NCBI GenBank assembly: GCA_039924845.1
Contig: JBDTAC010000001.1
Span: 1-64,000, forward strand
Source of the DNA: Bacteroidia bacterium
GTDB taxonomy: Bacteria > Bacteroidota > Bacteroidia > DATLTG01
Direction: 5' to 3'
Length of the DNA stretch: 64,000 nucleotides
Shown here: piece after piece, positions 19,249-28,854 of the stretch
How the letters are laid out: the number at the start of each line of letters is the position of its first letter
How positions within the stretch are numbered: position 1 is the stretch's first letter
Program-made: the position numbers and the translations under genes
The notes under the pieces: model-generated
The model's database searches: none
Seen by the model: only the letters and a program-made list of their open reading frames with translations
What the model was told of the DNA's origin: nothing

Positions 19249-22200
19249 TCAATTTTTATTCGGTTCTACTAATTCCGAAATTGTTTTTTTACGATTGATT
19301 TGCGAAAGCGCGTGAATAGCAGTTTCTATGCTATTGATGTGATCGAAAGAAAGCGTGAGTTTTGCATTGTTTTCTTTCATTTTACATGCGTGTGGATTTT
19401 TTTGTACGAATTGTAAAACTTGAGTAAACATTTCCGATTGATAAAACGGCGCATCTTGTTTGGAAATAAAATATCCAATTAGTTTTCCGGATTTCAACAC
19501 TACTTTTTCCAAACCCAATTCCATCGCTATCCAACGCAAGCGAATGGTTCTGATGAGTTCGCGCGTAGCTTGCGGTACAACACCAAAACGATCTTTTAGT
19601 TGTTGTTCGAATAAGATTAATTCTTCTTCTTTTTGAAAATTATCCAACTCTCTGTAAAGTGAAAGTCGTTCGCCTGTATTTTGCACGTATTCCTCCGAAA
19701 TCAACAATTCTAAATCGGTATCTATTTGACAATCTTTCACAAATTTTTGTGGACGATTTTGTTTGTTGGCAATCGCTTGTTCCTCGCCCATTTCTTCGGT
19801 TAATTCTTGCATCGCCTCGTCCAATATCTTGTGATACATTTCAAAACCAATTTCATTGATAAATCCGCTTTGCTCCGCTCCTAAAAGATTTCCAGCACCT
19901 CGAATATCTAAATCCCGCATCGAAATATTAAATCCACTTCCCAAATCAGAAAATTCTTCAATCGCTTTTAACCGTTTTCTCGCTTCTGGCGTTAGCGTAG
20001 AAAGCGGCGGCGTAATGAGATGACAAAATGCTTTTTTATTGGAACGCCCTACTCTACCGCGCATTTGATGCAAATCACTCAAACCGAAAAAATGCGCTTT
20101 GTCAATAATAATTGTATTCGCATTGGGAATATCCAATCCAGATTCGATAATACTTGTCGCCACTAACACATCCGTGTTTCCTTCAATAAAATCAAGCATC
20201 ACTTCTTCCAATTTATGTCCTTCCATTTGTCCATGAGCAATAGCTACTTTGGCATCCGGGCAAAGTCGTTGAATCATTCCGGCAAGTTCTTTAATAGATT
20301 GTACGCGATTGTGAATGACAAAAGTTTGTCCGTTCCGCGACATTTCATACGCAATGGCATCTCGAAAAACTTCTTCGTGAAAAGAATGTAATTCTGTTTG
20401 CACAGGATGGCGATTTGGCGGTGGCGTATTGATAACCGATAAATCGCGCGCGCCCATCATCGAAAACTGCAAGGTGCGAGGAATCGGTGTAGCAGTAAGC
20501 GTAAGCGTATCTACATTGGTACTAATTGTTTTTAATTTTTCTTTAACAGAGACACCAAATTTTTGCTCTTCATCAATAATTAATAAGCCCAAATCTTTGA
20601 AAGAAACATTTTTTCCTGCCAAAATATGTGTGCCTATAAGTATATCAATTTCTCCTCTTGCTGTTTTTTCCAATACTTCTTTTTGCTCTTTCGCTGTTCG
20701 AAAACGATTGAGATAATCGACTTTACAAGGCATTTCTCCCAAACGTTCCTTAAATGTTTTATAATGTTGTAAAGCCAAGATAGTAGTAGGAACTAATACT
20801 GCCACTTGTTTACTATCAGCAACAGCTTTAAAAGCAGCACGAATTGCAATTTCTGTTTTTCCGAAACCAACATCTCCGCAAATAAGCCTATCCATGGGTG
20901 ATTCCGACTCCATGTCTTTTTTCGTATCGACTGTTGCTTTTACCTGATCAGGCGTATCTTCATAAATAAAAGAGGCTTCCAATTCTGTTTGTAAATACGT
21001 ATCGGGCGAAAAAGCAAGACCTTTTAGCGCTTTCCGTTTTGCGTAAAGCTGAATTAAATCGAACGCAATTTCTTTTACTTTTTTCTTTGTTTTTTGTTTT
21101 AGAACACTCCAAGAATTGGAGCCGAGTTTATTTATTTTCGGCTCTGCACCTTCTTTTCCAGAGTATTTTGCAATGCGATGAAGCGAATGAATGCTTACGT
21201 ACAACAAATCATTGTCTCTGTACATTATGCGAATTACTTCTTGTTGTTTTCCATTCACATCCATTTTTTCCAGACCGGCAAAACGTCCAACACCGTGATC
21301 AATATGCGTTACAAAATCTCCTGGATGCAATCCTTTTAATTCTTTTAATGTGATGGCTTCGCTCGTTTTTTTGAAACCACTTTTAAGTCGAAAACGTGCA
21401 TGGCGATTAAAAATTTGATGATCGGTATAACACGCAATTTTTAAATCATTGTCTGTAAAACCTTCCGAAAGTGTACCTGTATTTCCTTCCTGAAAAAATA
21501 AAGAATTGGTGCCTGAAACATCTTCAAAAATTTTATGTAAGCGCTCTAGTTGTTTCGGAGTGTCTGAAAAAATAATATTTTGAAAACCCTTTGCAATGTT
21601 GCCTTTTAAATGATCCAACAATAAATTAAAATTTTTATTAAAAGGAATTTGCGGAACAATATTATACTGAATTTCGATATCCGAATTAAAATAAAAATGC
21701 GATCCAAATTCGATTGTTTTAAAATTTTCTAATTGCTCGAAAAAAAGTTTTTTGCTGCTGTAAATTTCAGAAGGTTGTAATTGTTCAATGAGCGATTTTT
21801 TTTGTTCGTATATTTTTTCTGCTGCATCAAAAGCTTGTTCTATTTTATCAGCTGCATAAGCGGTGTCTTTGAGCCAAACAATGGTATTTTCTGGAATAAA
21901 TTCAAAAAATGTTTGTCTGTTTTCTTGCGCTATTTTAATTTGCAAATTCGGAATAATGCTACAAGAGGAAACCGTTTGAACAGAAAGTTGCGTAGCTGCA
22001 TCAAAACTACGAATAGAATCCACGCTGTTTCCCGAGAATTCGATACGATACGGAAGTTCGTTCGCAAAAGAAAAAATATCCACAATACCTCCACGTACCG
22101 AAAATTCGCCCGGTTCCGCTACATAATCCACACGATTAAAATGATATTCCAACACCACTTGCGTGATAAAATCAATCGAAATTTTTTCTCCCACTCGTAA

Positions 22201-22632
22201 AGAAAGTGTGTTTTTTTCGAGGTGTTTTTTAGTAACTACCTTTTCATTTAATGCTTCCGGATACGTTACAATAAGCGTATTCGATTTGGTTGAAATCGCA
22301 CTCAACACTTCCGCTCTAAGCGAAATATTCGCATTGTCGGTATGCTCCGGATCGTACGCTTTTCGGTAAGAGGAAGGAAAGAAAAAAATATTTTTTCCGC
22401 CTGTATTATTTTCTAAATCATTTAAAAAATAAGCCGCCTCTTCTTTTTCTGTGAGAATAAAAAGATGCGTTTGCGGAATGGTTTTGCTAATGGCAGAAGC
22501 GACAAAAGATGCGGAAGAACCTATCAATCCTTTCAAACAGACATATTGCGCCCCGCCCGATTTTAACTTTTCAGTAAGTTGTAAAGTTTTGTCGGAAGAA
22601 ATGTATTGTTGCAGAACGTTGTCAATCGCCAC
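19249..22632 (-). CDS. mfd: Transcription-repair coupling factor Mfd
   Basis: A full-length (1127 aa) ATP-dependent translocase that removes stalled RNA polymerase and recruits UvrA. The UvrB-like N-terminal domains come first, then the RNA polymerase-interacting domain (LHPGDFVTHIDHGVGRFAG). The helicase motor has Walker A GDVGFGKTEIA, Walker B as LLIIDEEQKFG, and TATPIPRTL. The C-terminal regulatory domain follows. A TACTTTTG -7-like box lies at 22656-22663 in complement, about 25 bases upstream. Three AT palindromes sit between it and the next gene. Confidence 0.97.
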   Translation of the reverse strand: MAIDNVLQQYISSDKTLQLTEKLKSGGAQYVCLKGLIGSSASFVASAISKTIPQTHLFILTEKEEAAYFLNDLENNTGGKNIFFFPSSYRKAYDPEHTDNANISLRAEVLSAISTKSNTLIVTYPEALNEKVVTKKHLEKNTLSLRVGEKISIDFITQVVLEYHFNRVDYVAEPGEFSVRGGIVDIFSFANELPYRIEFSGNSVDSIRSFDAATQLSVQTVSSCSIIPNLQIKIAQENRQTFFEFIPENTIVWLKDTAYAADKIEQAFDAAEKIYEQKKSLIEQLQPSEIYSSKKLFFEQLENFKTIEFGSHFYFNSDIEIQYNIVPQIPFNKNFNLLLDHLKGNIAKGFQNIIFSDTPKQLERLHKIFEDVSGTNSLFFQEGNTGTLSEGFTDNDLKIACYTDHQIFNRHARFRLKSGFKKTSEAITLKELKGLHPGDFVTHIDHGVGRFAGLEKMDVNGKQQEVIRIMYRDNDLLYVSIHSLHRIAKYSGKEGAEPKINKLGSNSWSVLKQKTKKKVKEIAFDLIQLYAKRKALKGLAFSPDTYLQTELEASFIYEDTPDQVKATVDTKKDMESESPMDRLICGDVGFGKTEIAIRAAFKAVADSKQVAVLVPTTILALQHYKTFKERLGEMPCKVDYLNRFRTAKEQKEVLEKTARGEIDILIGTHILAGKNVSFKDLGLLIIDEEQKFGVSVKEKLKTISTNVDTLTLTATPIPRTLQFSMMGARDLSVINTPPPNRHPVQTELHSFHEEVFRDAIAYEMSRNGQTFVIHNRVQSIKELAGMIQRLCPDAKVAIAHGQMEGHKLEEVMLDFIEGNTDVLVATSIIESGLDIPNANTIIIDKAHFFGLSDLHQMRGRVGRSNKKAFCHLITPPLSTLTPEARKRLKAIEEFSDLGSGFNISMRDLDIRGAGNLLGAEQSGFINEIGFEMYHKILDEAMQELTEEMGEEQAIANKQNRPQKFVKDCQIDTDLELLISEEYVQNTGERLSLYRELDNFQKEEELILFEQQLKDRFGVVPQATRELIRTIRLRWIAMELGLEKVVLKSGKLIGYFISKQDAPFYQSEMFTQVLQFVQKNPHACKMKENNAKLTLSFDHINSIETAIHALSQINRKKTISELVEPNKN

Positions 22633-22688
22633 GTAAATCGTATTCGTAATAAATGCAAAAGTACGGAATCTGCTTTGATTTTATTAAA

Positions 22689-22782
22689 TGAAAAATAATT
22701 TTTTAGGCGTTCAAAAAAATAATTTTTCAAAGATGAAAAAAGGTGCAAAAAAAAGTGCTCGAAAAAATAATTTTTCGAGCAC
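22689..22782. repeat. Cluster of three AT palindromes
   Basis: Copies at 22689-22704 (partial), 22709-22732 (GTTCAAAAAAATAATTTTTC core) and 22755-22782. The last has perfect 12-base arms, GTGCTCGAAAAA and TTTTTCGAGCAC, around ATAA. They fill the gap between mfd and the stop of the FadL-like gene, and the last is well placed as its terminator. Confidence 0.8.
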
Positions 22783-22816
22783 GAGAATTTATTTTCCTAC
22801 AAAAGGAATTCAAAAA

Positions 22817-24295
22817 TTAATATCTAAACACAATTGTAACCATAAAACTGGAGTTGATCATGTGATTTTGAGCTGGATTTACCAAACTTGGATTATAGAG
22901 ATAATACGTTTGATTGTACGTGTTGTAAACGTATGCAAAATCTACAAAATAATTATTGTTGTGAACACCAAAACCAGCTGTATAGCTTGTTTTTTGTCCG
23001 TTTATACCAGCATTTTCGGGATTGGAACTAAAAGGGTTTCCGTACAAAGCATATCCTGCGCGAATACTAATGGGAGGAACAATGCGGTATTCTGCTCCAA
23101 CGCGAATATTTCCTGCTGCGGTATATTTGGTTTGAATACTATTATTTACATCCGTAAATGTACCAGGAGTAGAAGAGCCTAAACTGGCGGTGGAATAATC
23201 TTCAAACTCGTAATCAGCACTGAGCAAGCCCTTTTTAGCAATGATAAAAGCAATACTTCCTGTGGCACGCATGGGTGTTGCTAATGTATAATTATAATTT
23301 CCTTGCGGCGATTGGCTGTTGTATTGAATTCCTTTGTCATCCACAGCAGTTATAGAATTGGAATAGACATCGGTCATGTTGTACAAAGTAGGCGTATGAA
23401 ATGATCCGCCAATTCGGATAAAATCGTTGAGCCGATAAATCAATCCGAACTTTAAATTAATACCAGTTCCTTCCGTACTGACATTGTCAGAATAAGAGTA
23501 ATTGGATAAATGAGTTAAACTCTGATTAAGAATCGTTTCTGTATAGACAGAAGACTCATCGTAATGAATTCGATCAATTCCTACAGTACCACCTACAAAA
23601 AGTTTATTACCATAATTTCCACCAAAACTAATTACAGTTTCGCCCATAGAACCAGAAGTTACAATGGCTTTTTCTTGGGTGATGGGAGTTCCTTTAGGAA
23701 TGCTGCTGTTTTGATATTGTGCCTGATTGCCAGGTACGGTATCAATTAAACCAATATTAAAAGCTAAGCCAGCTGAAAAAGGATTCAAATTGGCGTACGA
23801 TGTTCCGTTAGCACCTGCCACAAAATCATCTAATTGAGAACTGCTATTATTTGTTCCTTTAATATCAATGCTGTTGTTAAAATTATTTTGTCGGTTATAA
23901 CCGAAACCAAAATTAAAACTTACCCAGCGATTTTTATTTCCATTCTCTTCGCCACGATGATTTTTATACGTAGCAACTATTCCAGCATTTCCAAAATTGA
24001 AATTGTATTTGTTATCGCTGGTCGAATTTCCGTTGTAAGTAGCATCCGTTGTTTGATTGAAAAGGGAAGGCGTAAAAGAAATTTCCGTTTGTCGAAAAAG
24101 TGCAATCCCTGCTGGATTCTCACTCAAAGAGGAGAAATCTGCCCCCAAGGCTCCAAAAGCACCTCCCATACTGGAATATCTGGCTGTTCCACCAAAAGTA
24201 GTTTGAGAATAGCGCAAAACATCTAAATCATTTTGTGCGAAGGAGGATATGGACATAGCACACCCCACTCCAATTATAAAAATTATCTTTTTCAT
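22817..24295 (-). CDS. FadL/OmpP1-like outer membrane protein
   Basis: A 492-residue protein with a signal peptide ending after SSFAQ. The N-terminal segment (LRYSQTTFGGTARYSSMGGAFGALGADFSS, seen as a RYSSMGGAFGALG core) and the SENPAGIALF motif are typical of Bacteroidota FadL-like barrels. The rest alternates in beta-barrel style and ends in a terminal Phe-Arg-Tyr. It likely moves hydrophobic compounds across the outer membrane. It lies 22 bases after the Asn/Gly-rich lipoprotein gene, probably in the same transcript. Confidence 0.8.
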   Translation of the reverse strand: MKKIIFIIGVGCAMSISSFAQNDLDVLRYSQTTFGGTARYSSMGGAFGALGADFSSLSENPAGIALFRQTEISFTPSLFNQTTDATYNGNSTSDNKYNFNFGNAGIVATYKNHRGEENGNKNRWVSFNFGFGYNRQNNFNNSIDIKGTNNSSSQLDDFVAGANGTSYANLNPFSAGLAFNIGLIDTVPGNQAQYQNSSIPKGTPITQEKAIVTSGSMGETVISFGGNYGNKLFVGGTVGIDRIHYDESSVYTETILNQSLTHLSNYSYSDNVSTEGTGINLKFGLIYRLNDFIRIGGSFHTPTLYNMTDVYSNSITAVDDKGIQYNSQSPQGNYNYTLATPMRATGSIAFIIAKKGLLSADYEFEDYSTASLGSSTPGTFTDVNNSIQTKYTAAGNIRVGAEYRIVPPISIRAGYALYGNPFSSNPENAGINGQKTSYTAGFGVHNNNYFVDFAYVYNTYNQTYYLYNPSLVNPAQNHMINSSFMVTIVFRY

Positions 24296-24317
24296 ACAAT
24301 TATTTTTTACTGTTTAT

Positions 24318-25751
24318 TTAGCGTCTTCCACTGCTCGCATGACCGCCGCCACCGGATGAATGTCCGCCTCCGCCGCCGCCACTGTAGGAAGCATGTCCAC
24401 CGCCACCGCCATAAGAAGCATGACCACCACCTCCATAAGAAGCGTGATTTCCGCCACCGCCGTTAGAGCTATGACCACCACCATTGTAGTAGGAGCGGTT
24501 GTAGGAATTGCTCCTAGGAGCTGTGTTGTAATGCTGACCCGATCCGTTATAACGATAATTATTATTTTGGTTTCCATTATAACGTTGCTGACGGTTATTT
24601 TGGTTGTTATTATGGTATTGAGGCGCTTGTTGAGAATTGTTGTTATAATGTGCTGGCTGAGTATTTTGACGATTTGAATTTACTGCAGTATTTGAAAGAT
24701 GTGGAGCTGTTGTATTTATCCGTTGTACCGATTGGTTTTTAGTAGTCTTCGATAAGTTATTTACTCTATCATAAGATGCTGCCACATGCACAGGTTGTGA
24801 CATTTTTTCCGATGAAGCAGTTAAATTTGTCACATTAGAGTGAGAAACAAAGAGTTCCGGATTATTATGCCCCATACTTCCATTTACAGCACTTTGATAA
24901 CGTTGTGCAAAAGTAGTATTCGAAACATTGTTCGGATGAGTTGTTATTCTACTGTTTGAGGAATTTGAAAATCTCGGTCCGTAGTAATAACTGTTATTGT
25001 CGTAGCTGTTGTAATAATAACTACTGTTGCAACCAGCCCAGCCATTGTTATAGCCATAACCACCACCCCAACCATAACCATAACCATAGCCTCCTCCATA
25101 ATAATTCCATGGATTGTAACCAAAACCGTATGTAAAACCTCCATAATAACCAGGGAAATAAGAATAGCCATAGTAAGCAGGTCCCCACCAAGGAGATCCC
25201 ATGTAAATGCTCATTCCAAATTGATATGGATTATAGTTGTACCAATAGGTATTGGTATAATAATCATCGTAATAACCTAAATCGGAAGGATTGTCAAAAC
25301 GGCGGATTCTGGCAGAATATTCATAATCATTGTAATCGCTCGGATCGTAGTTGTCGTCATTTGCGTAAGCATCGTCGTCATTGTAATTTCCGTTATTCGC
25401 TTGCTGATTGTTGTTGTTGTAATAATTCGAGCTATCTCCGGAATTATTTTGATTCGATTGATAATTATTATTTTGATTCTGATTAGTCGCATAGCCATTA
25501 TTCGACTGATTATTTTGATTCTGATTAGTCGCATCACCGTTGTTCGACGGATTATTTTGTTGCGAATTATTCGAATTCTGTGGAGGCGTGGTGTTATTTT
25601 GCGCCGAAGTATTTGCATCGTTGGAAGGAGTATAATAGACATCATCTGAAGTAGATGAGTTGTTACGACTTTGACTCAACCCTTGAGGGGCGATGCAACT
25701 GCCTGCGAAAAGTAGACTTCCTGCTGCAACTATTTTTACGATTGTTTTCAT
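24318..25751 (-). CDS. Asn/Gln-, Tyr/Gly- and His/Gly-rich lipoprotein
   Basis: A 477-residue low-complexity lipoprotein (lipobox LLFAGSC). After the Cys comes an Asn/Gln-rich part with a repeated NGYATNQNQNN-type unit (about 45-125), then an acidic Tyr-rich part (YDDYYTNTYWYN), a Gly/Tyr-rich aromatic part (GGGYGYGYGWGGG), a Ser/Asn/Thr linker, and a C-terminal run of HASYGGGG units. No enzyme domain is visible. The composition is prion-like, which fits an adhesive or matrix protein; that is inference. It is divergent from proS. Confidence 0.7.
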   Translation of the reverse strand: MKTIVKIVAAGSLLFAGSCIAPQGLSQSRNNSSTSDDVYYTPSNDANTSAQNNTTPPQNSNNSQQNNPSNNGDATNQNQNNQSNNGYATNQNQNNNYQSNQNNSGDSSNYYNNNNQQANNGNYNDDDAYANDDNYDPSDYNDYEYSARIRRFDNPSDLGYYDDYYTNTYWYNYNPYQFGMSIYMGSPWWGPAYYGYSYFPGYYGGFTYGFGYNPWNYYGGGYGYGYGWGGGYGYNNGWAGCNSSYYYNSYDNNSYYYGPRFSNSSNSRITTHPNNVSNTTFAQRYQSAVNGSMGHNNPELFVSHSNVTNLTASSEKMSQPVHVAASYDRVNNLSKTTKNQSVQRINTTAPHLSNTAVNSNRQNTQPAHYNNNSQQAPQYHNNNQNNRQQRYNGNQNNNYRYNGSGQHYNTAPRSNSYNRSYYNGGGHSSNGGGGNHASYGGGGHASYGGGGGHASYSGGGGGGHSSGGGGHASSGRR

Positions 25752-25908
25752 GATGTCCTCCGATTTATTATTTAGATACTAAAACGATGTAAAGGTTTAA
25801 TTTTTTATTTTCTATTTTTGTCATTCATTTTTTGGGATGAAAAAATAAATTTGAAATTTAAAATTACAAATATTATACCACAAATCTAAAATAGAGAAAA
25901 AAGAATTT

Positions 25909-27369
25909 ATGAACCGAGAAGAAAATTATTCGCAATGGTACAACGATTTGGTTGAAAAGGCTGATTTAGCACAACATTCAGCTGTTAAAGGTTGCATGGT
26001 TATAAAACCTCACGGTTATGCTATTTGGGAAAAAATGCAAGCCGTATTGGATAAAAAGTTTAAAGATACTGGACATTCCAATGCCTATTTTCCGCTCTTT
26101 ATTCCGAAATCTTATTTTAGTAAAGAAGCCAGCCACGTAGCAGGTTTTGCGAAAGAATGTGCTGTTGTAACGCATTATCGTTTAAAAAATGCACCCAATG
26201 GTTCTGGAATCATTGTGGATGAAGATGCCAAATTAGAAGAAGAATTAATTGTTCGGCCTACTTCAGAAACCATTATTTGGGATACGTACAGAGGTTGGAT
26301 TCAATCGTATCGTGATTTACCTTTACTTATTAATCAATGGGCAAACGTAGTACGCTGGGAAATGCGAACACGATTATTTTTACGTACAACCGAATTCCTT
26401 TGGCAGGAAGGCCACACAGCGCATGCTACTTCTGCGGAAGCAGTGAAAGAAGCGGAACAAATGTTGGATGTGTATGCTGATTTTGCTGAAAATTGGATGG
26501 CTTTACCTGTTGTAAAAGGAGTGAAAACAGAAAATGAACGTTTTGCAGGTGCGATTGAAACCTATTGCATTGAAGCGTTGATGCAAGATGGAAAAGCATT
26601 GCAAGCGGGTACTTCTCATTTTCTTGGACAAAATTTCGCGAAAGCATTCGATGTAAAATTTACAAATAAAGAAGGTATACTGGATTACGTTTGGGCAACA
26701 TCTTGGGGCGTTTCCACGCGATTGATGGGGGCATTAATTATGGCGCATTCGGATGATCAAGGCTTGGTAATTCCTCCAAAATTAGCGCCGATACAAGTAG
26801 TTATTGTTCCTATTTACAAAGGCGAAGAACAACTTCAAGCCATTTCTGAAACAGTTTTGAAAATTAAAAGATCCTTGGAAGAAAAAGGTGTTTCTGTAAA
26901 GTATGATGATCGCGATACGCAGAGACCTGGCTGGAAATTTGCTGAATATGAAATGAAAGGCATTCCAATCAGAATTGCCATTGGCGCAAGAGATATGGAA
27001 AACAAAACAGCTGAAATTGCCCGTAGAGACACGAAAACAAAAGAAACCATTCGTCTGGATGAAATCGAAACAAAAATTCCAGCTTTATTAGAAGAGATTC
27101 AAAAAAATCTTTTTGAGAAGGCAAAAAATTTCAAAGAAAAAATGACGGTGGAAGTAAATTCCTACGAAGAATTTAAAAAAGTAATCAACGAAAAAGGCGG
27201 ATTTGTAATGGCACATTGGGATGGAACATCGGAAACAGAGCAAAAAATAAAAGACGAAACAAAAGCTACGATTCGCTGTATTCCCTTGAACAATAAAAAA
27301 GAAAACGGAACGTGTATTTTAACGGGAAAGCCTTCCGTGCAACGCGTCATGTTTGCCAAAGCATATTAA
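25909..27369 (+). CDS. proS: Prolyl-tRNA synthetase (archaeal/eukaryote-like type)
   Basis: A 486-residue class II synthetase without the bacterial editing insertion, i.e. the ProS type 3 form. Motif 2 region [14 protein letters not shown], the RPTSET segment and the anticodon-binding domain ([25 protein letters not shown]) are present. It ends with a C-terminal zinc-type domain. A TATTTTTG box at 25813-25820 could be its -7 element. Confidence 0.97.
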   Translation: MNREENYSQWYNDLVEKADLAQHSAVKGCMVIKPHGYAIWEKMQAVLDKKFKDTGHSNAYFPLFIPKSYFSKEASHVAGFAKECAVVTHYRLKNAPNGSGIIVDEDAKLEEELIVRPTSETIIWDTYRGWIQSYRDLPLLINQWANVVRWEMRTRLFLRTTEFLWQEGHTAHATSAEAVKEAEQMLDVYADFAENWMALPVVKGVKTENERFAGAIETYCIEALMQDGKALQAGTSHFLGQNFAKAFDVKFTNKEGILDYVWATSWGVSTRLMGALIMAHSDDQGLVIPPKLAPIQVVIVPIYKGEEQLQAISETVLKIKRSLEEKGVSVKYDDRDTQRPGWKFAEYEMKGIPIRIAIGARDMENKTAEIARRDTKTKETIRLDEIETKIPALLEEIQKNLFEKAKNFKEKMTVEVNSYEEFKKVINEKGGFVMAHWDGTSETEQKIKDETKATIRCIPLNNKKENGTCILTGKPSVQRVMFAKAY

Positions 27370-27400
27370 TTAATAATATATTTGTTAGACCTCATTTATC

Positions 27401-28096
27401 ATGGCACAAAAAGAAAATCCGCACGAACTCATCCTCAAAACGCTGAAAGAAAAAGGAGGAATGAATTTAAAAATAGCCGAAAACAGGAATGCGGCTTTTG
27501 AAGATTTGAAAAAAATTGCTAAAAAAACGGCAAACGATTTGAATGGGAAAATGGATTCTTCGAATATTAAAATTTCTGTTGTTTACAAGGATAAAGGTCC
27601 ACTCGAATTCGAACTTGCCGTAGCAGATGACATTCTCATTTTTTACATGCACACCAATATTTTCGAATTCGATAAAAGCCACGCTTTGTGGAAAACATCC
27701 TACTTGAAAGACGATGCATCCCGTTCGTATTGTGGCATCATAAACATTTACAATTTCTTATCAGATTCCTTTAAATACAATCGCACCAGCGATGTTGGAT
27801 ACATGATTGGACGTATTTTTATCAACAAAGATTCTCATTATTTTGTAGAAGGCAAAAGGCAATTAGGCTTTTTATACAATGATTTTGTAAACGAAACAAT
27901 TGATTCCACTAAGCTTGAAAATATATTAGAATCCGCTATTTTGTATTGCTTAAGTTTTGATTTATTGACGCCGCCTTTTGATACGGTAAAAGAAGTCAGT
28001 GTTTCTGAAATGCAAGAAGTAACCGATAATTTACAAATTAAAACTGGAAAACGGCTGGGTTTCCGCTTTCAGGCAGACAACGATCAGATTGATTAA
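27401..28096 (+). CDS. Hypothetical protein, 231 aa, downstream of proS
   Basis: Not recognised as a named family. A soluble protein without signal or membrane segment. Helical N-terminus (HELILKTLKEKGG), then a mixed alpha/beta core (KISVVYKDKGPLEFELAVADD, NIYNFLSDSFKYNR). It starts 31 bases after proS in the same direction and probably shares its transcript. Confidence 0.65.
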   Translation: MAQKENPHELILKTLKEKGGMNLKIAENRNAAFEDLKKIAKKTANDLNGKMDSSNIKISVVYKDKGPLEFELAVADDILIFYMHTNIFEFDKSHALWKTSYLKDDASRSYCGIINIYNFLSDSFKYNRTSDVGYMIGRIFINKDSHYFVEGKRQLGFLYNDFVNETIDSTKLENILESAILYCLSFDLLTPPFDTVKEVSVSEMQEVTDNLQIKTGKRLGFRFQADNDQID

Positions 28097-28157
28097 TGCA
28101 AATTTTTGCAAGTGCGTACACAAATATTTTTTCTGATTTTACTTATTCCCTCTTTTT

Positions 28158-28189
28158 TTTGTAGAAAGAGAAAAAATAACATACATTTG
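28158..28189 (+). promoter_or_regulatory. tRNA-Glu promoter
   Basis: TTTG at 28158-28161 and TACATTTG at 28182-28189 are separated by 20 bases, a perfect fit to the Bacteroidota sigma-A promoter. The tRNA begins 18 bases downstream. Confidence 0.8.
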
Positions 28190-28207
28190 CGCTCCATTTT
28201 AAAAAAT

Positions 28208-28279
28208 GGCCCGTTCGTCTAGGGGTTAGGACGTCAGGTTTTCATCCTGGTAACAGGGGTTCGATTCCCCTACGGGCTA
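28208..28279 (+). tRNA. tRNA-Glu (anticodon TTC)
   Basis: A 72-nt cloverleaf. The acceptor stem is GGCCCGT with ACGGGCT (first pair G-U), the D-arm contains TAGGGGTTAGGA, and the anticodon loop TTTTCAT has TTC. The T-arm is AGGGGTTCGATTCCCCT. The 3' CCA is not encoded. Confidence 0.97.
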
Positions 28280-28280
28280 C

Positions 28281-28322
28281 AAAAAAGGGAAATTCACTAA
28301 AAATAGCGAATTTCCCTTTTTT
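28281..28322 (+). terminator. Terminator of tRNA-Glu
   Basis: Arms AAAAAAGGGAAATTC and GAATTTCCCTTTTTT with a short loop, starting directly after the tRNA and ending in a T-run. Confidence 0.9.
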
Positions 28323-28854
28323 ATTGTTTTTTAAAATTCTTACCAACAGTACAATTAGTTCTATTATTTCATTAGGTTTTGCGGTTCGATAAGTATTTTC
28401 GCTGAATATCAGTTATTCAGGAAAGATCAAACCAACACTCTTAACTTTCTGCTCTAAAAAGGGCTCTTTTATACTAAAACAGGTGCTTATATAGAGCATC
28501 AAAATGAAAGATCTTCTTCAAAAGAATACCTCGTAAATGAACAAATTATCAAAAATAGTAAACATGGTGTCCGAAATAGTAGAATAGCGAATGATACAAG
28601 CGTGGCAATAATAAGATTTCGAACTTTTTTACTCATCTTTTTTAGCCTTTCATATTAGCCGCCAATCCCCTCGTAGGCGCGAAGATGAAGCATTGGCTTT
28701 GTGCGTTGCACTTCGTAACTGATTAAACTTATAAGCTGCGCTTACAAATAAGTTTTTTGCCTTCAATAGATAGGTTTGAAAATTATATTTCAAACAGCTA
28801 AAATAGATTTAAAAATCTATCAATCAAAAAAATATTCTTTGCGGTACAACTCAT
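28323..28854. other. 530-base gap without a recognisable gene
   Basis: No ORF with coding character on either strand. It holds an imperfect AT palindrome near 28769-28796 (gtttgaaaattatatttcaaac), which could terminate the minus-strand gene ending at 28855. The rest may be decayed sequence. Confidence 0.5.

Noticed and set aside
22688-23182. 164-codon plus-strand frame beginning with KNNFLGVQKNNFSKM
   Set aside because: It arises from reading through the three AT palindromes and the antisense of the FadL-like gene.
24360-24677. Plus-strand frame rich in Ala/Thr/Ser opposite the Gly-rich lipoprotein
   Set aside because: Shadow of low-complexity coding sequence; the lipoprotein has a lipobox and sensible start.
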